A stretch of DNA of 64,000 bases from G963667425 sp963667425 [NCBI: bacterium] (GTDB lineage Bacteria > UBP6 > UBA1177). The position numbers were made by a program, and so were the translations under genes. How positions within the stretch are numbered: position 1 is the stretch's first letter; each line of letters opens with the position of its first letter. Location of the stretch: assembly GCA_963667425.1 (NCBI GenBank), contig OY763407.1, positions 124,001-188,000 of the forward strand. The letters run 5' to 3'. The notes beneath the pieces were generated by a model. It ran no database searches, was not told the DNA's origin, and saw only the letters and a list, made by a program, of their open reading frames with translations. This document shows, in pieces, positions 1 through 9,359 of this stretch.

Positions 1-726
1 ATTCTTGAGTTTGGACATGAAACCGCCTCTTGTTCCTGAAAGTCCATCTTTAAAACTTTTAGGTTTTTCTACAAGAGCCTGAGCTTCTTCTTCACCTGAA
101 GGCTCAATATCAAGAATTTCTCCTTTTAAAATAACATCTATTTTTTCAGGTTCTTCTGTTTTTTCCTGTTTTTCCTTAATTTCAAAACTATCAATGGCGG
201 TATCAATAATTTTTTCTATTTCTATAGTTTTTTCTTCTTTTTTTATGAGCTTTGTTTCTGTATCTTTTAATAATTCTTTAGTTACGGCAGGTTCAGGAAG
301 AGATGCAGGCTTTTCTGTCAATACTTCTTCGTGCATTTCTTCTTCAGTTTTTTCAGAAGTTATAACTTCTTCTTTAAGAGGTTCTACTAAAACAGCTTCT
401 TTATTTAATGTTTCATCTGTTCTAATTTCTTCAGCTTTATGTTTTTCTTCCGCTCTTTCTTCTGCTATGGATACTGGAATTTTTTCCTTTATCTCATCTG
501 TCTTTTTTACTATATCTTCAATTTTGACTCTTTCATGAGAAAGGTCTTCCATCATAACAGGTTCAGATTCCTTATCTTTTTCTTCTGTTTTTTCTTTCTT
601 GGATTTTTTTTCTTCATCAGGGAGAAATATTGTTAAAAGAAGTAAAATAAAAAGAAATATTGGTATTACATAAAAGAATATCTCGCCATTTCTGAAATTT
701 TCAGTTATCCACGTTAAAAAATCCAT
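1..726 (-). CDS. ftsY: Signal recognition particle receptor FtsY, N-terminal part (runs off the left edge)
   Basis: The minus-strand frame is open from ATG at 726 to the window edge (242 residues). It starts with a membrane-prone segment (about residues 14-36), then a long Lys/Glu-rich acidic region, and ends with SFKDGLSGTRGGFMSKLKN. That last piece matches the start of the FtsY NG domain (K-x-GL-x-x-T-R-x-x-F-x-x-K-L). FtsY is the GTPase that docks SRP-ribosome complexes at the inner membrane; the GTPase domain lies outside the window. An AGGTGA ribosome-binding site precedes the ATG. ZipA has a similar TM-plus-acidic layout, but the terminal motif favours FtsY. The SRP RNA partner is at 19.5 kb. 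Confidence 0.88.
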   Translation of the reverse strand, partial: MDFLTWITENFRNGEIFFYVIPIFLFILLLLTIFLPDEEKKSKKEKTEEKDKESEPVMMEDLSHERVKIEDIVKKTDEIKEKIPVSIAEERAEEKHKAEEIRTDETLNKEAVLVEPLKEEVITSEKTEEEMHEEVLTEKPASLPEPAVTKELLKDTETKLIKKEEKTIEIEKIIDTAIDSFEIKEKQEKTEEPEKIDVILKGEILDIEPSGEEEAQALVEKPKSFKDGLSGTRGGFMSKLKN

Positions 727-859
727 AACCAATCACCTGAATTAAGATAAAAAAACAACCTAATATGAATAATGTTCATAAATTTTAGGTATAATCACAC
801 ATTTATAAATCTGTACAAAGAATACCTAATGCACGCTAATATATTTTACCTTTATTTCT

Positions 860-888
860 TTGTCAAGGTGATAAGTTGTTTTTATATT
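860..888 (+). promoter_or_regulatory. Sigma70-type promoter for the LRR lipoprotein gene
   Basis: TTGTCA (860-865), a 17-nt spacer and TATATT (883-888) lie 48 nt before the ATG at 937. A TATAAT at 899-904 with a poor -35 is an alternative. Confidence 0.5.
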
Positions 889-936
889 GTTTTTTATATA
901 TAATCTTTGACAGTTTAACTTTTAAAAGGACTTTAC

Positions 937-2859
937 ATGAAGATGTTTATGTTTTTTTTGATGCTTTTGACAGCGTTACTTACAGCTTGTGATGACGGCT
1001 CTGATATTTCAGGAAAAAATGATATTGACCCTTCTGTAAATGATAATGATATTGTTAATCCTGATGAAGGTGAAAATGATGATGATGTAGCAGCCGTTCC
1101 TGTTAATATTCAGGATGAAAATTTTGATAAATGTATAAGAGCCAATGCTTTTAATTATCAGGGGCAGTTTACCGATCAGAATCTTAAAGAGATAGATACA
1201 CTAAGTTGTAGAAACTATGGAATAAAAAATATTTCAGGTATAGAGTATATGACAACTCTTAATGAAATAGATTTTACATCAAACGATATTGAAGACATTT
1301 CTCCGCTTTCTGAACTGACTAAACTAAAGTATCTGACTTTATCAGCCAATCCTATTAAAGATCTTACACCTCTTTTATCTGTGTCATCTTTGAAATATCT
1401 GACAATAAAAAACTGTGGTCTTACAGAAATTCCATCATTCTCTCCTCTTAAAAGACTCCTGACAGTTGATATTTCTCAAAACGAGCTATCCGATCTGAAC
1501 GGTTTTAAAGATGTTATGTTCCTTGAAGATTTAAATGCCGAATATAATAAACTGACTGATATATCCGGCGTTGCTGAGATCAATACGCTGCTTGAACTGA
1601 ATTTGAAATATAACTGTTTAAAAGATTTTTCTCCAATTATCAATCTGATTGACAAAGGGCTTGATTTTAAAGGACCAGCACTTCAGGATTCTTCAAGATG
1701 CAAAGAAAAATATGAAGTGACTTTTGCTGATGAACAATTTGCAAAATGTGTAAACAAGTCTCTTTCCATCTCAACAGAAACTCTTTATAATACCGATATC
1801 GAGAATATACAGACTTTAAGCTGTGCAAGACCTGCAGCTGATGAAGACGGTTACAGACCAGATCCGATAACAAATCTTTCAGGTATAGAGGAGCTTCCAC
1901 AGATAATGCTTCTTATTTTAAATCAAAATGCTGTAATAGATATTAAACCTCTGAAAAATCTGAAAAATCTGGAATACCTTTTTCTTTCTGAAATCAGAGA
2001 AGATCATGCTTATGAAGATCTTATTTATGATAAACTAATTGATATTTCGCCTCTGGCAGAAATCAAATTACTTAAAGTTCTTGATCTTTCAAATAATTCA
2101 ATATTTGATGTTTCTCCACTTTCCAATCTTGCAAGACTTCAGGAACTTGATTTAAGAAATAATTTTGAAGCACATGATATGGAAACAGAAATCTATAAGA
2201 AATTAAGCGACATTTCTCCTTTATCTAATTTAATAACGCTTAAATCTCTTGATATTTCAACAAATAACATTCAGGATCTCACTCCACTGAAAAATCTGAT
2301 TAATTTGGAAGAGCTAAGAATTGGAGTAAATAAAATGAGATGCCTTGTAGATGATGATAATGATGATACGACGGAATGCATTGTGTCATTATCAGATATT
2401 TCTCCGCTTACAGATCTTATCAATTTAAAAACTCTGAACATGTCTGATAATTCTATAAGTTCTCTAAAAGCTGTGTCTGGTATGACGAAAATGGAAGAAC
2501 TCTATTTTTCTACAAACAGAGTTAGCAATTTAAGTTCCTTATCAGGACTAATTAATCTTCAAATACTTGATATGTCTGATAACAATATTACTTCGATATC
2601 TGCTCTTGCAAACATGGTTGACATGACACATGTTGACTTTACAAAAAACAATGTTTCGTCCCTTGATGCACTCTCTAATATGTCTCAGTTGAATTTTCTA
2701 CAGGCAGGATGGAATGATATAAATTCCTTAGAACCTTTAAGAAATCTTTCAAATCTTTCTTATATTGATGTTTCAGGAAACTGTATTACCGACTTTTCTC
2801 CAGTTGAAAATGTTCTTACTGTCTTGAAAAATGAGCAAAGTAGCTCCAACTGTAATTAA
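937..2859 (+). CDS. Internalin-type leucine-rich-repeat lipoprotein
   Basis: 640 residues. The signal peptide ends in a lipobox (LLTAC, Cys18), followed by an Asp/Asn-rich linker to about residue 60, so a lipid-anchored surface or periplasmic protein is expected. The rest is 22-residue leucine-rich repeats of the internalin kind (L-x-x-L-x-x-L-x-L-x-x-N-x-I-x-D-I-S-P-L). The array is in two blocks, each opened by the same Cys-containing cap: DENFDKCIRAN near residue 67 and DEQFAKCVNKS near residue 265, each followed by a second Cys after about 30 residues. This suggests an ancient duplication. LRR proteins of this class bind proteins; the partner is unknown. An AAAGGA ribosome-binding site supports the ATG. 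It is monocistronic and faces away from ftsY. Confidence 0.85.
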   Translation: MKMFMFFLMLLTALLTACDDGSDISGKNDIDPSVNDNDIVNPDEGENDDDVAAVPVNIQDENFDKCIRANAFNYQGQFTDQNLKEIDTLSCRNYGIKNISGIEYMTTLNEIDFTSNDIEDISPLSELTKLKYLTLSANPIKDLTPLLSVSSLKYLTIKNCGLTEIPSFSPLKRLLTVDISQNELSDLNGFKDVMFLEDLNAEYNKLTDISGVAEINTLLELNLKYNCLKDFSPIINLIDKGLDFKGPALQDSSRCKEKYEVTFADEQFAKCVNKSLSISTETLYNTDIENIQTLSCARPAADEDGYRPDPITNLSGIEELPQIMLLILNQNAVIDIKPLKNLKNLEYLFLSEIREDHAYEDLIYDKLIDISPLAEIKLLKVLDLSNNSIFDVSPLSNLARLQELDLRNNFEAHDMETEIYKKLSDISPLSNLITLKSLDISTNNIQDLTPLKNLINLEELRIGVNKMRCLVDDDNDDTTECIVSLSDISPLTDLINLKTLNMSDNSISSLKAVSGMTKMEELYFSTNRVSNLSSLSGLINLQILDMSDNNITSISALANMVDMTHVDFTKNNVSSLDALSNMSQLNFLQAGWNDINSLEPLRNLSNLSYIDVSGNCITDFSPVENVLTVLKNEQSSSNCN

Positions 2860-3009
2860 CTTTTTCTTTTTAATGCTGTTTGTTTTTTTAATAAACAGTT
2901 GTGGTAAAGAGATAGATTTAAAACAAATTAAGATATTATTTCAGATATTTTGATATATTTATTACTGATGATTCAAGTTGATGTAGATGATAAATGAAAA
3001 AGTCTGAAT

Positions 3010-3714
3010 TTAATCAAAAGAGTAAACTTTAAGGTCATCAAACCATAGATCCGATTTCCAGTTTGCAAAGCTGAAATATTTATATCCGTCTTTTACAGAA
3101 AGTGGTTTGTCATCCCATCTGGCAAGAACTATTTTGTCATCAATAAAAAGATATAGTTTATTACTATCTTTAATGAATTTCATGGTGTGGATTTTGTCGG
3201 GGGTGAATTTTGTTTTTCTGTTTTCTGTTCTATTTACTTCATGTTCATGAAGTTTTGAGATAACAGAAATTTGTCCTTTCCATCCGCCTAAGATTGCTGT
3301 GTATCCGTCGCCATGATCGTGTCTCTTTCCATCACCCCATGCGTTTATCTTGCCGTCGAAGAAGGGCGTTTTACTCATTATTTTAAGTTCTATCATTCCA
3401 TTTTCAGGGAGTACCTTGTTTAGTACAAGGTTTTTGTTGTAAGCTTTCATGGAGTGAACCATGTTGTCTTTTATCTGCCAGTCTCCACCTTGAGATGTGT
3501 AATCTTTTCCCAGTTCTTCTCTGTTGAAATCATCGCTGAAGATTATATTGAGTTTTTTATCTTTAATGACAGATTCAATATTTTTCTCTGTGATATTCCA
3601 TATAAGACCGCTTTTAACTTTTTTGCCTTGTGTAAAGAATGTTTTTTCATCCTTTTTTTCAGTGCATCCTATTAAAAGGATAAACATTAGAGAAACAGCT
3701 GTAATTATTTTCAT
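3010..3714 (-). CDS. Lipoprotein with concanavalin A-like (LamG/DUF1080-type) fold, function unknown
   Basis: 234 residues. The signal peptide ends in LLIGC (Cys17). From about residue 55 the pattern IIFSDDFNREELG, then WQIKDNM, an Arg/His/Asp-rich stretch and a C-terminal SDLWFDDLKVYSF resembles jelly-roll lectin/glucanase domains such as DUF1080, where the end strand typically reads 'DDFKV'. No catalytic acid pair is evident to me, so sugar binding or a hydrolase role is only a possibility. The start is well supported by AGGAGGTTAAT directly before ATG. It is a single gene, divergent from the efflux operon. Confidence 0.65.
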   Translation of the reverse strand: MKIITAVSLMFILLIGCTEKKDEKTFFTQGKKVKSGLIWNITEKNIESVIKDKKLNIIFSDDFNREELGKDYTSQGGDWQIKDNMVHSMKAYNKNLVLNKVLPENGMIELKIMSKTPFFDGKINAWGDGKRHDHGDGYTAILGGWKGQISVISKLHEHEVNRTENRKTKFTPDKIHTMKFIKDSNKLYLFIDDKIVLARWDDKPLSVKDGYKYFSFANWKSDLWFDDLKVYSFD

Positions 3715-3874
3715 ATTAACCTCCTGTAAAAAACATTAGTTATATTAATTGAGGATAATTTAAAAGCAACTTAAGGAGAAATGTTGTCTGTATTATAAAA
3801 ATAAAGCTTGACTTTTTAAACTTCGGGAACAAAATAAACGTGATTGGTTTTTTAAGTTTACGAGGTTTTTAATC

Positions 3875-4471
3875 ATGGTAGAGAGTTTACAGGAAAAGAT
3901 ATTTAATGAGGCAAAAAAGCTTTTTTATGTTTACGGATTTAAACGGATAACAATGGATGAGATTGCAGTTGCATGCAAGATAAGTAAGAAGACTCTTTAT
4001 CAGATTTATCCTTCAAAGGAGCTTCTTATAAAGGAGTGCGTTGAAAAGATATCCTTTAGTAAAGTTGATGTTATTCATAGAACCATAGATTCAGGTGTTT
4101 CTGTTTCTCATGTTTTTAAATCTATGTTTGATATGTTTAGAAGTCTAAGTCATGATGTCTCTCAGGCTATGCTTAATGATATGCAGCTTATGCCTGAGAT
4201 GTGGAGCATGATAGAAGAGAGAAGGATGACAGTGTTTGAAAGGATGGGCGAGATTGTGGAAAGAGGTCAGCAGGATGGGAGTATAAAAAAAGAGCTCAAT
4301 ATTGACCTTTTTCTAAGGATTTATATGGGAATTTTGCAGAAATTTGTAACTCCTATGATGTTTTCAGAGATGAATGTAAGTCCTTCCGAGTTGATGAGTC
4401 AGCTTGAAATAGTTATATTTGAAGGAATACTGACAGATGAAGCAAGAAAAGAGGTGAATAAAGATGCGTAG
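3875..4471 (+). CDS. TetR-family transcriptional regulator of the adjacent efflux operon
   Basis: 198 residues. The N-terminal TetR helix-turn-helix is clear: an IFNEAKKLFYVYGF helix, ITMDEIAVACKISKKTLY as HTH, then a YPSKELL helix at about residues 45-52. The C-terminal ligand domain is variable, as usual. It is the first gene of a tightly packed operon; its end overlaps the HlyD gene by 8 nt. By analogy with CecR-YbhGFSR it most likely represses the operon and responds to an exported compound. An ACGAGG ribosome-binding site precedes the ATG. Confidence 0.88.
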   Translation: MVESLQEKIFNEAKKLFYVYGFKRITMDEIAVACKISKKTLYQIYPSKELLIKECVEKISFSKVDVIHRTIDSGVSVSHVFKSMFDMFRSLSHDVSQAMLNDMQLMPEMWSMIEERRMTVFERMGEIVERGQQDGSIKKELNIDLFLRIYMGILQKFVTPMMFSEMNVSPSELMSQLEIVIFEGILTDEARKEVNKDA

Positions 4472-5435
4472 AAGATTATTTATACTTTTCACACTGTCAC
4501 TCTTTGTTTTTATTTCATGTGAAAAGCAAGAATCATCAGTGCTTACTCTTTCCGGCACAGTCGAATCGAGAGATGTAAGGATTTCATCTCTTATTTCCGG
4601 CAGGATTGCTGAGATAAACTACGATGAAGGTGACGATATAAAGCAAGGTGAAGTTGTTGCCAAAATAGATTGCACTGATTATGAGCTTAAGCTTAAACAG
4701 GCTGAAACAATCATAAAAGGAGCAGTTGCTCAGCTTGCTCTTGTGAAAAAAGGGGCAAGAAGAGAAGATGTTTCAGCTGCAAAAGAGAGCAGAAATCAGG
4801 CTGAAATTGCCTACAATAAAGTTGAAAAGGATTTTAAAAGGTTTGAATCTCTCTATGAGAATTCAACAGTAAGCGAAAAGGATTTTGAGGATGTCAAGGC
4901 TAACCGTGACAGAGCCAGATCTCAGCTTGATCAGGCTAAACAGGTCTATTTAAAGCTTGCACGAGGCTCAAGAAAAGAGGAGATCGAGGCTGCTGAAGCT
5001 AACCTTGAGCAGGCTGAAGCTGCTAAAGCTATTCTTCTTAAAAAAGTTGATGACTGCATAATCAAAGCTCCATCTGACGGAACTGTTCTTGAGCGTCTGA
5101 CTGAGCCGGGTGAAGTTGTTGCAGCTGGAGCGCCTATTTTTGTTATGGGAAAGCTTGATACTGTGCGGATTCAGGCATTTGTCTCTGAAAAAGATCTTGG
5201 CTACATCAGAAACGGTGAATCTGTAGAAATAAAAAGCGATACTTATCCAGGTAAAATGTTCACAGGTAAAGTCGCTTTCATCTCTTCAGAAGCTGAATTT
5301 ACCCCTAAAACGATTCTTACTGAAGATGAAAGAGTGAAAACAGTATATGAATTTAAAGTCACAGCAGATAATAGAGATAAAATATTCAAGTCAGGGATGC
5401 CGGTTGATATTATTGTAGACAAAAAAAGGCAGTAA
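4464..5435 (+). CDS. HlyD-family membrane fusion lipoprotein (YbhG-like)
   Basis: 323 residues. The N-terminal signal ends in FISC (Cys19), so this adaptor is probably a lipoprotein rather than TM-anchored. A lipoyl-like half motif (SGRIAEINYDEGDDIKQGE, about residues 46-64) is followed by a long alpha-hairpin coiled coil (about 75-205), the second lipoyl half (IKAPSDGTVLERLTEPGE) and a beta-barrel domain. This is the order of periplasmic adaptors that join an inner-membrane ABC transporter to an outer-membrane channel. AGAGGTG precedes the ATG. Two bases separate it from the next gene. No TolC homologue lies nearby. Confidence 0.9.
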   Translation: MRRRLFILFTLSLFVFISCEKQESSVLTLSGTVESRDVRISSLISGRIAEINYDEGDDIKQGEVVAKIDCTDYELKLKQAETIIKGAVAQLALVKKGARREDVSAAKESRNQAEIAYNKVEKDFKRFESLYENSTVSEKDFEDVKANRDRARSQLDQAKQVYLKLARGSRKEEIEAAEANLEQAEAAKAILLKKVDDCIIKAPSDGTVLERLTEPGEVVAAGAPIFVMGKLDTVRIQAFVSEKDLGYIRNGESVEIKSDTYPGKMFTGKVAFISSEAEFTPKTILTEDERVKTVYEFKVTADNRDKIFKSGMPVDIIVDKKRQ

Positions 5436-5437
5436 CA

Positions 5438-6352
5438 ATGAGCGCAATGCTGAATGCTAATAAAATAGAATTCTTCTATGGCGACAAGAAAGTCCTTGAT
5501 AACATAAATATCAATATAGAAAAGGGGAAAATATTTGGTCTCATAGGTCCTGATGGAGCTGGTAAAACTACGCTTATAAGAGTTTTCTGCACGCTTTTAA
5601 AGCCTTTTTCAGGTTCGTGCATGGTTGCAGATCTTAGCACTGTCACTTCAAAGGCAAAGGTTGTTCGAAAAATAGGTTATCTGTCACAGCGTTTTTCACT
5701 TTACGGTGATATGACAGTAGATGAAAACATCAACTTCTTTGCAGATATTCACAAAGTTAAGAACTATGAGGAGAAAAAGAATAAACTGCTTACCGACATG
5801 GGGATGATACGATTTAAAAAGAGGCTTGCAGCAGCATTGTCAGGCGGAATGAAGCAGAAACTGGCTCTTGCATGTACCCTGATTCACACTCCTGACATAG
5901 TTTTTCTTGATGAACCTACCAATGGTGTTGATCCTGTTGCTCGAAGAGAGTTCTGGGAGATTATTAAAACAGTTGCCAAAGATGGTGTCACGATCGTTAT
6001 ATCAACTCCATACATTGATGAAGCTGAAAAGTGTGATGAAATAGCATTCATGAACAGAGGAAAAATAGTTACATCTGGAACACCAAAAGATTTGAGGAAC
6101 AGTTACAGAGAGACACTTTTTGAATTTATGGCAGCTGACCTCTATAAATTAAAAGATATTCTTGAATCTGAGGATGATATTTCATCAGTGCAGATATTTG
6201 GAAACACTCTTCATGCGTCACTTTCAGAAAAGAAAGACCACGAACTTTTTTTTCAGGATATAAAAAAGCATTGCACAAACGACTTAAACATAAGAAAAAT
6301 ATCACCAACACTTGAAGATGTTTTTATAAAACTACTTGAAAATGAGGCATAA
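5438..6352 (+). CDS. ABC transporter ATP-binding protein (first half of a YbhF-like pair)
   Basis: 304 residues with Walker A GPDGAGKTT (about 37-45), signature LSGGMKQK (about 137-144), Walker B VFLDEPT and a degenerate D-loop/H-loop (TPYIDEAE, with Tyr where the switch His usually sits). The C-terminal extension of about 80 residues is typical of drug-export ATPases. In E. coli YbhF the two ATPase modules are one polypeptide; here they are two adjacent genes. The substituted H-loop suggests this module may be the non-catalytic partner of a heterodimer, which is inference. Confidence 0.9.
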   Translation: MSAMLNANKIEFFYGDKKVLDNININIEKGKIFGLIGPDGAGKTTLIRVFCTLLKPFSGSCMVADLSTVTSKAKVVRKIGYLSQRFSLYGDMTVDENINFFADIHKVKNYEEKKNKLLTDMGMIRFKKRLAAALSGGMKQKLALACTLIHTPDIVFLDEPTNGVDPVARREFWEIIKTVAKDGVTIVISTPYIDEAEKCDEIAFMNRGKIVTSGTPKDLRNSYRETLFEFMAADLYKLKDILESEDDISSVQIFGNTLHASLSEKKDHELFFQDIKKHCTNDLNIRKISPTLEDVFIKLLENEA

Positions 6353-6353
6353 A

Positions 6354-7121
6354 ATGGCTGAAACATCAAAATCCATAGAAGTTAAAGCTCTTGAAAAGGA
6401 TTATGGCAGTTTCAGAGCTGTAAAATCTGTCTCTTTTGATGTTTTTAAAGGTGAAATCTACGGATTTTTAGGTGCAAACGGAGCAGGCAAATCAACAACT
6501 ATAAAAATGCTATGCGGACTTCTTGAGCCGACATCAGGCATGGCAAATGTTGCAGGTTTTGACGTAATAAAAAAACCAGAAGAAGTAAAAAGACATATAG
6601 GTTACATGTGTCAGAAATATTCTCTCTATCAGGAATTTACGCCATTTGAAAACTTAAAGTTCTTTGGCGGCATTTACGGACTAAAAGGGCAGCAATTAAC
6701 AAAAAGGGTAAACGAAATCATAGATATGTTTGATCTTTCATCTCTTGCAGATTCACCGTCAGGATTAATACCAAGAGGCTATCAGCAAAGGCTGTCACTT
6801 GGATGTTCGATAATACACAAACCTGAAATAATATTCCTCGATGAACCGACAGCAGGAGTTGATCCGCTTCAAAGGCGTAACTTCTGGAATATTATCAACC
6901 AGTTTTCAAGAGAAGGGACAACAATATTTGTCACGACACACTTTCTTGACGAAGCCGAGTTCTGTAACCGCATCTCTTTCATTGTTGACGGAAATATCGT
7001 TGCCGAAGATACTCCGAGAGTGCTTAAAGAAAACCTTAAAAAGAGATGGAGCGATAAAACAAGAGAACCTAATCTGGAAGATGTATTTATAGATCTGGCG
7101 GAGGCAAACCGTGAGCCTTAA
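6354..7121 (+). CDS. ABC transporter ATP-binding protein (second half of a YbhF-like pair)
   Basis: 255 residues from the ATG at 6354, chosen because GAGG sits 6 nt upstream; in-frame TTG 6336 and ATG 6342 fall inside the previous gene. Walker A is GANGAGKST, Walker B IIFLDEPT, and the switch histidine is present (VTTHFLDEAE). The signature is unusual: IPRGYQQRLSL instead of LSGGQ, the form known for the second module of YbhF-type exporters. Together with the preceding ATPase it would form the asymmetric nucleotide-binding pair of the exporter. The last 11 nt overlap the permease gene. Confidence 0.9.
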   Translation: MAETSKSIEVKALEKDYGSFRAVKSVSFDVFKGEIYGFLGANGAGKSTTIKMLCGLLEPTSGMANVAGFDVIKKPEEVKRHIGYMCQKYSLYQEFTPFENLKFFGGIYGLKGQQLTKRVNEIIDMFDLSSLADSPSGLIPRGYQQRLSLGCSIIHKPEIIFLDEPTAGVDPLQRRNFWNIINQFSREGTTIFVTTHFLDEAEFCNRISFIVDGNIVAEDTPRVLKENLKKRWSDKTREPNLEDVFIDLAEANREP

Positions 7122-8235
7122 ATCAGTAATAAAAAAAGAGATCATACAGATAAAAAGAGACACAAGAACACTCCTTATGCTTATCTTGACACCTGCAATG
7201 CTGCTTCTCTTTTTCGGTTATATACTTTCATTTGATGTAAAAGAGATAAAAACAGGAGTGCTTGATCTCGATTCATCGCTTGAATCACAAAAGTTCATAA
7301 CATCATTCACCTCAGGAGAGTACTTCACACCCCAAAAAAGGCTTATAAAAAGGGATGAGATAGACAAGCTTTTAGATGAAGGAAGGGTAGGGATAGCAAT
7401 AGTTATTCCTGAAGGGTTTGGAAAAGATATTTCTTCAGGTAAAAACGGAAATATTCAGATAATAATAGACGGAGCAGACGGCAGAAAAGGTTCAATCATC
7501 GAAAGCTATATAACCGCAGCAGTTCAGAGATATTCAGAGAAAATAAGAGCAGAATATATGCGTAGCAGAAACATAAAAAGTGTTGCGGCTGTAAACCTTA
7601 AACCGCGAATATGGTTTAACCCAGAGCTTAAATCAACACTGTTCCTCATTGCAGGACTTATTGTTTTTATCCTCATGATAACAGGAGCAATATCAACATC
7701 ACTTTCAGTCGTAAGAGAAAGAGAAACAGGAACAATGGAACAGCTTCTTGTTTCACCGCTATCATCAACAACTGTAATTGTCGGCAAAACCATTCCATAC
7801 CTCTTTATCTCAGTAATATCCACAGCCATCATTCTTGTTGTAGGGCAGATAGCATTTGGAATCGAGATAAAAGGGTCGTTCCTTCTTCTTGCAGTCTCTA
7901 CAACGCTGTTTATACTTTCCGCACTTGCGCAAGGCATACTCATAAGCACACTGACGTCATCACAGCAGATGGCATTTTTCATGGCAGCGCTCTCAAGCAT
8001 ACTTCCAGCACTTCTCCTTTCAGGATTCATCTTTCCAATATCAGGAATGCCCAAAGTTATACAGCTAATTACCAGAGTTGTCCCTGCAAGATACTTTGTT
8101 GACCTTCTAAGAGGTGTACTTATGAGAGGTTCAGACATACGATCGGGCATTGATAACCTCTCTGCGCTTGCTCTCTTTTCTTTTATAATGCTTTCGCTGT
8201 CTGCAATAAGATTAAAAAAGGTAAAGTTGGTGTAA
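7111..8235 (+). CDS. ABC-2 type permease (YbhS-like)
   Basis: 374 residues. TM1 (about 22-42) is followed by a large extracytoplasmic domain and five C-terminal TM helices, with the characteristic VVRERETGTMEQLLVSP amphipathic motif of ABC-2 permeases at about residue 198. The GTG start is preceded by GGAGG and lies within the end of the ATPase gene, implying translational coupling. It is expected to pair with the next permease in an inner-membrane heterodimer for drug or lipophilic cation export. Confidence 0.9.
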   Translation: MSLKSVIKKEIIQIKRDTRTLLMLILTPAMLLLFFGYILSFDVKEIKTGVLDLDSSLESQKFITSFTSGEYFTPQKRLIKRDEIDKLLDEGRVGIAIVIPEGFGKDISSGKNGNIQIIIDGADGRKGSIIESYITAAVQRYSEKIRAEYMRSRNIKSVAAVNLKPRIWFNPELKSTLFLIAGLIVFILMITGAISTSLSVVRERETGTMEQLLVSPLSSTTVIVGKTIPYLFISVISTAIILVVGQIAFGIEIKGSFLLLAVSTTLFILSALAQGILISTLTSSQQMAFFMAALSSILPALLLSGFIFPISGMPKVIQLITRVVPARYFVDLLRGVLMRGSDIRSGIDNLSALALFSFIMLSLSAIRLKKVKLV

Positions 8236-8236
8236 A

Positions 8237-9346
8237 ATGTTAAAATTTATGATATGGAAAGAGTTTCTGCAACTTAGAAGAGACAGGAAAATGTTCTTTA
8301 TACTGTTTCTTGCGCCGCTTCTTCAGCTGATAGTGCTTGGTTTTGCCGCGAACTTTGATGTTACAGAAATAAAAACAGCAGTCTATGACAGCGACAACAC
8401 CATAGAAAGTAGAAATTACCTTTCTCACTACTTCTCAGGAGGATACTTTAAACGGACAGAAAACCTTAAAAACATGAAACAAATAGACAAACTGCTTGAA
8501 TCAGGCAAAGCAGAAACAGCAATAGTAATAAAAAAAGGATTTCAGAAAAATATACTCTCAGGAAAAAGCGGTGAAGTTGAAATAATAATAAACGGAAGCG
8601 ACATAAACTCAGCCACGCAGACACTAAGCTACGCATCAAGAATAACAGCAAACTATAACATTGCAAAAATCAAAGCAATGCACAGAGATGCAAACAACCT
8701 GCCGGGGATTACACTAAACCAGAGAATCCTCTACAACCAGCAGCTCAAAACAAGAAACTTCATGGTTCCGGCAATCATGGGACTAATACTTATGATAATC
8801 ACAACAATGCTCACCTCCATGGCAATAGTTAGAGAAAAAGAGATAGGAACAATCGAGCAGCTTATCGTCACACCAATAGACAAAAAGAGAATACTTGCAG
8901 GTAAAATAGTACCCTTCATGCTGATAGGCTTTATCGACGTCATAGTAATAAGCACTGCCGCAGTCTTGCTATTTAAAGTACCGCTAAAAGGAGACCTGTT
9001 TCTCCTTGCACTATCCGCAGGACTCTTTTTATTTAACACACTTGGACTCGGACTCTTCGTCTCAACAGTTTCATCAACGCAGCAGCAGGCAATGATGGCG
9101 GTAATATTCTTTATAATAATGCCTTTTATCTACCTCTCAGGATTTGTCTTCCCAATAGACAACATGCCCGAAACATTTCAGTACATTGCAAACGTAATAC
9201 CGCTGACACATTTTCTCATACTTGTACGTGGAATATTTCTAAAAGGCTCAACATTTAGCGAAGTATGGATAAACCTGCTTGCACTCTTTATAACAGGGTT
9301 TGTAATATTTGTCACAAGCGTGAAAAGGTTTAAGAAGAGTGTGTAA
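8237..9346 (+). CDS. ABC-2 type permease (YbhR-like)
   Basis: 369 residues, paralogous to the preceding gene (both begin with a basic 'W/K-E-F/I-x-Q-L/I-x-R-D' segment and share the 'REKEIGTIEQLIVTP' motif). Same topology: TM1, an extracytoplasmic domain of about 140 residues, then five TM helices. It starts one base after the previous stop codon and is the last gene of the efflux operon. The stop is 13 nt from the end of a convergent gene and I see no terminator hairpin in between. Confidence 0.9.
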   Translation: MLKFMIWKEFLQLRRDRKMFFILFLAPLLQLIVLGFAANFDVTEIKTAVYDSDNTIESRNYLSHYFSGGYFKRTENLKNMKQIDKLLESGKAETAIVIKKGFQKNILSGKSGEVEIIINGSDINSATQTLSYASRITANYNIAKIKAMHRDANNLPGITLNQRILYNQQLKTRNFMVPAIMGLILMIITTMLTSMAIVREKEIGTIEQLIVTPIDKKRILAGKIVPFMLIGFIDVIVISTAAVLLFKVPLKGDLFLLALSAGLFLFNTLGLGLFVSTVSSTQQQAMMAVIFFIIMPFIYLSGFVFPIDNMPETFQYIANVIPLTHFLILVRGIFLKGSTFSEVWINLLALFITGFVIFVTSVKRFKKSV

Positions 9347-9359
9347 TCCTGCTTTTACT

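Noticed and set aside
194-636. Plus-strand Ser/Phe-rich frames at the left edge
   Set aside because: They are antisense shadows of ftsY on the minus strand.
2876-2898. CTGTTT/AAACAG inverted repeat after the LRR gene as a terminator
   Set aside because: The stem is only 6 bp, AT-rich, and not followed by a T-run.
7524-8150. 208-codon frame antisense to the YbhS-like permease
   Set aside because: The sense strand has a full ABC-2 permease; the antisense product has no recognisable feature.
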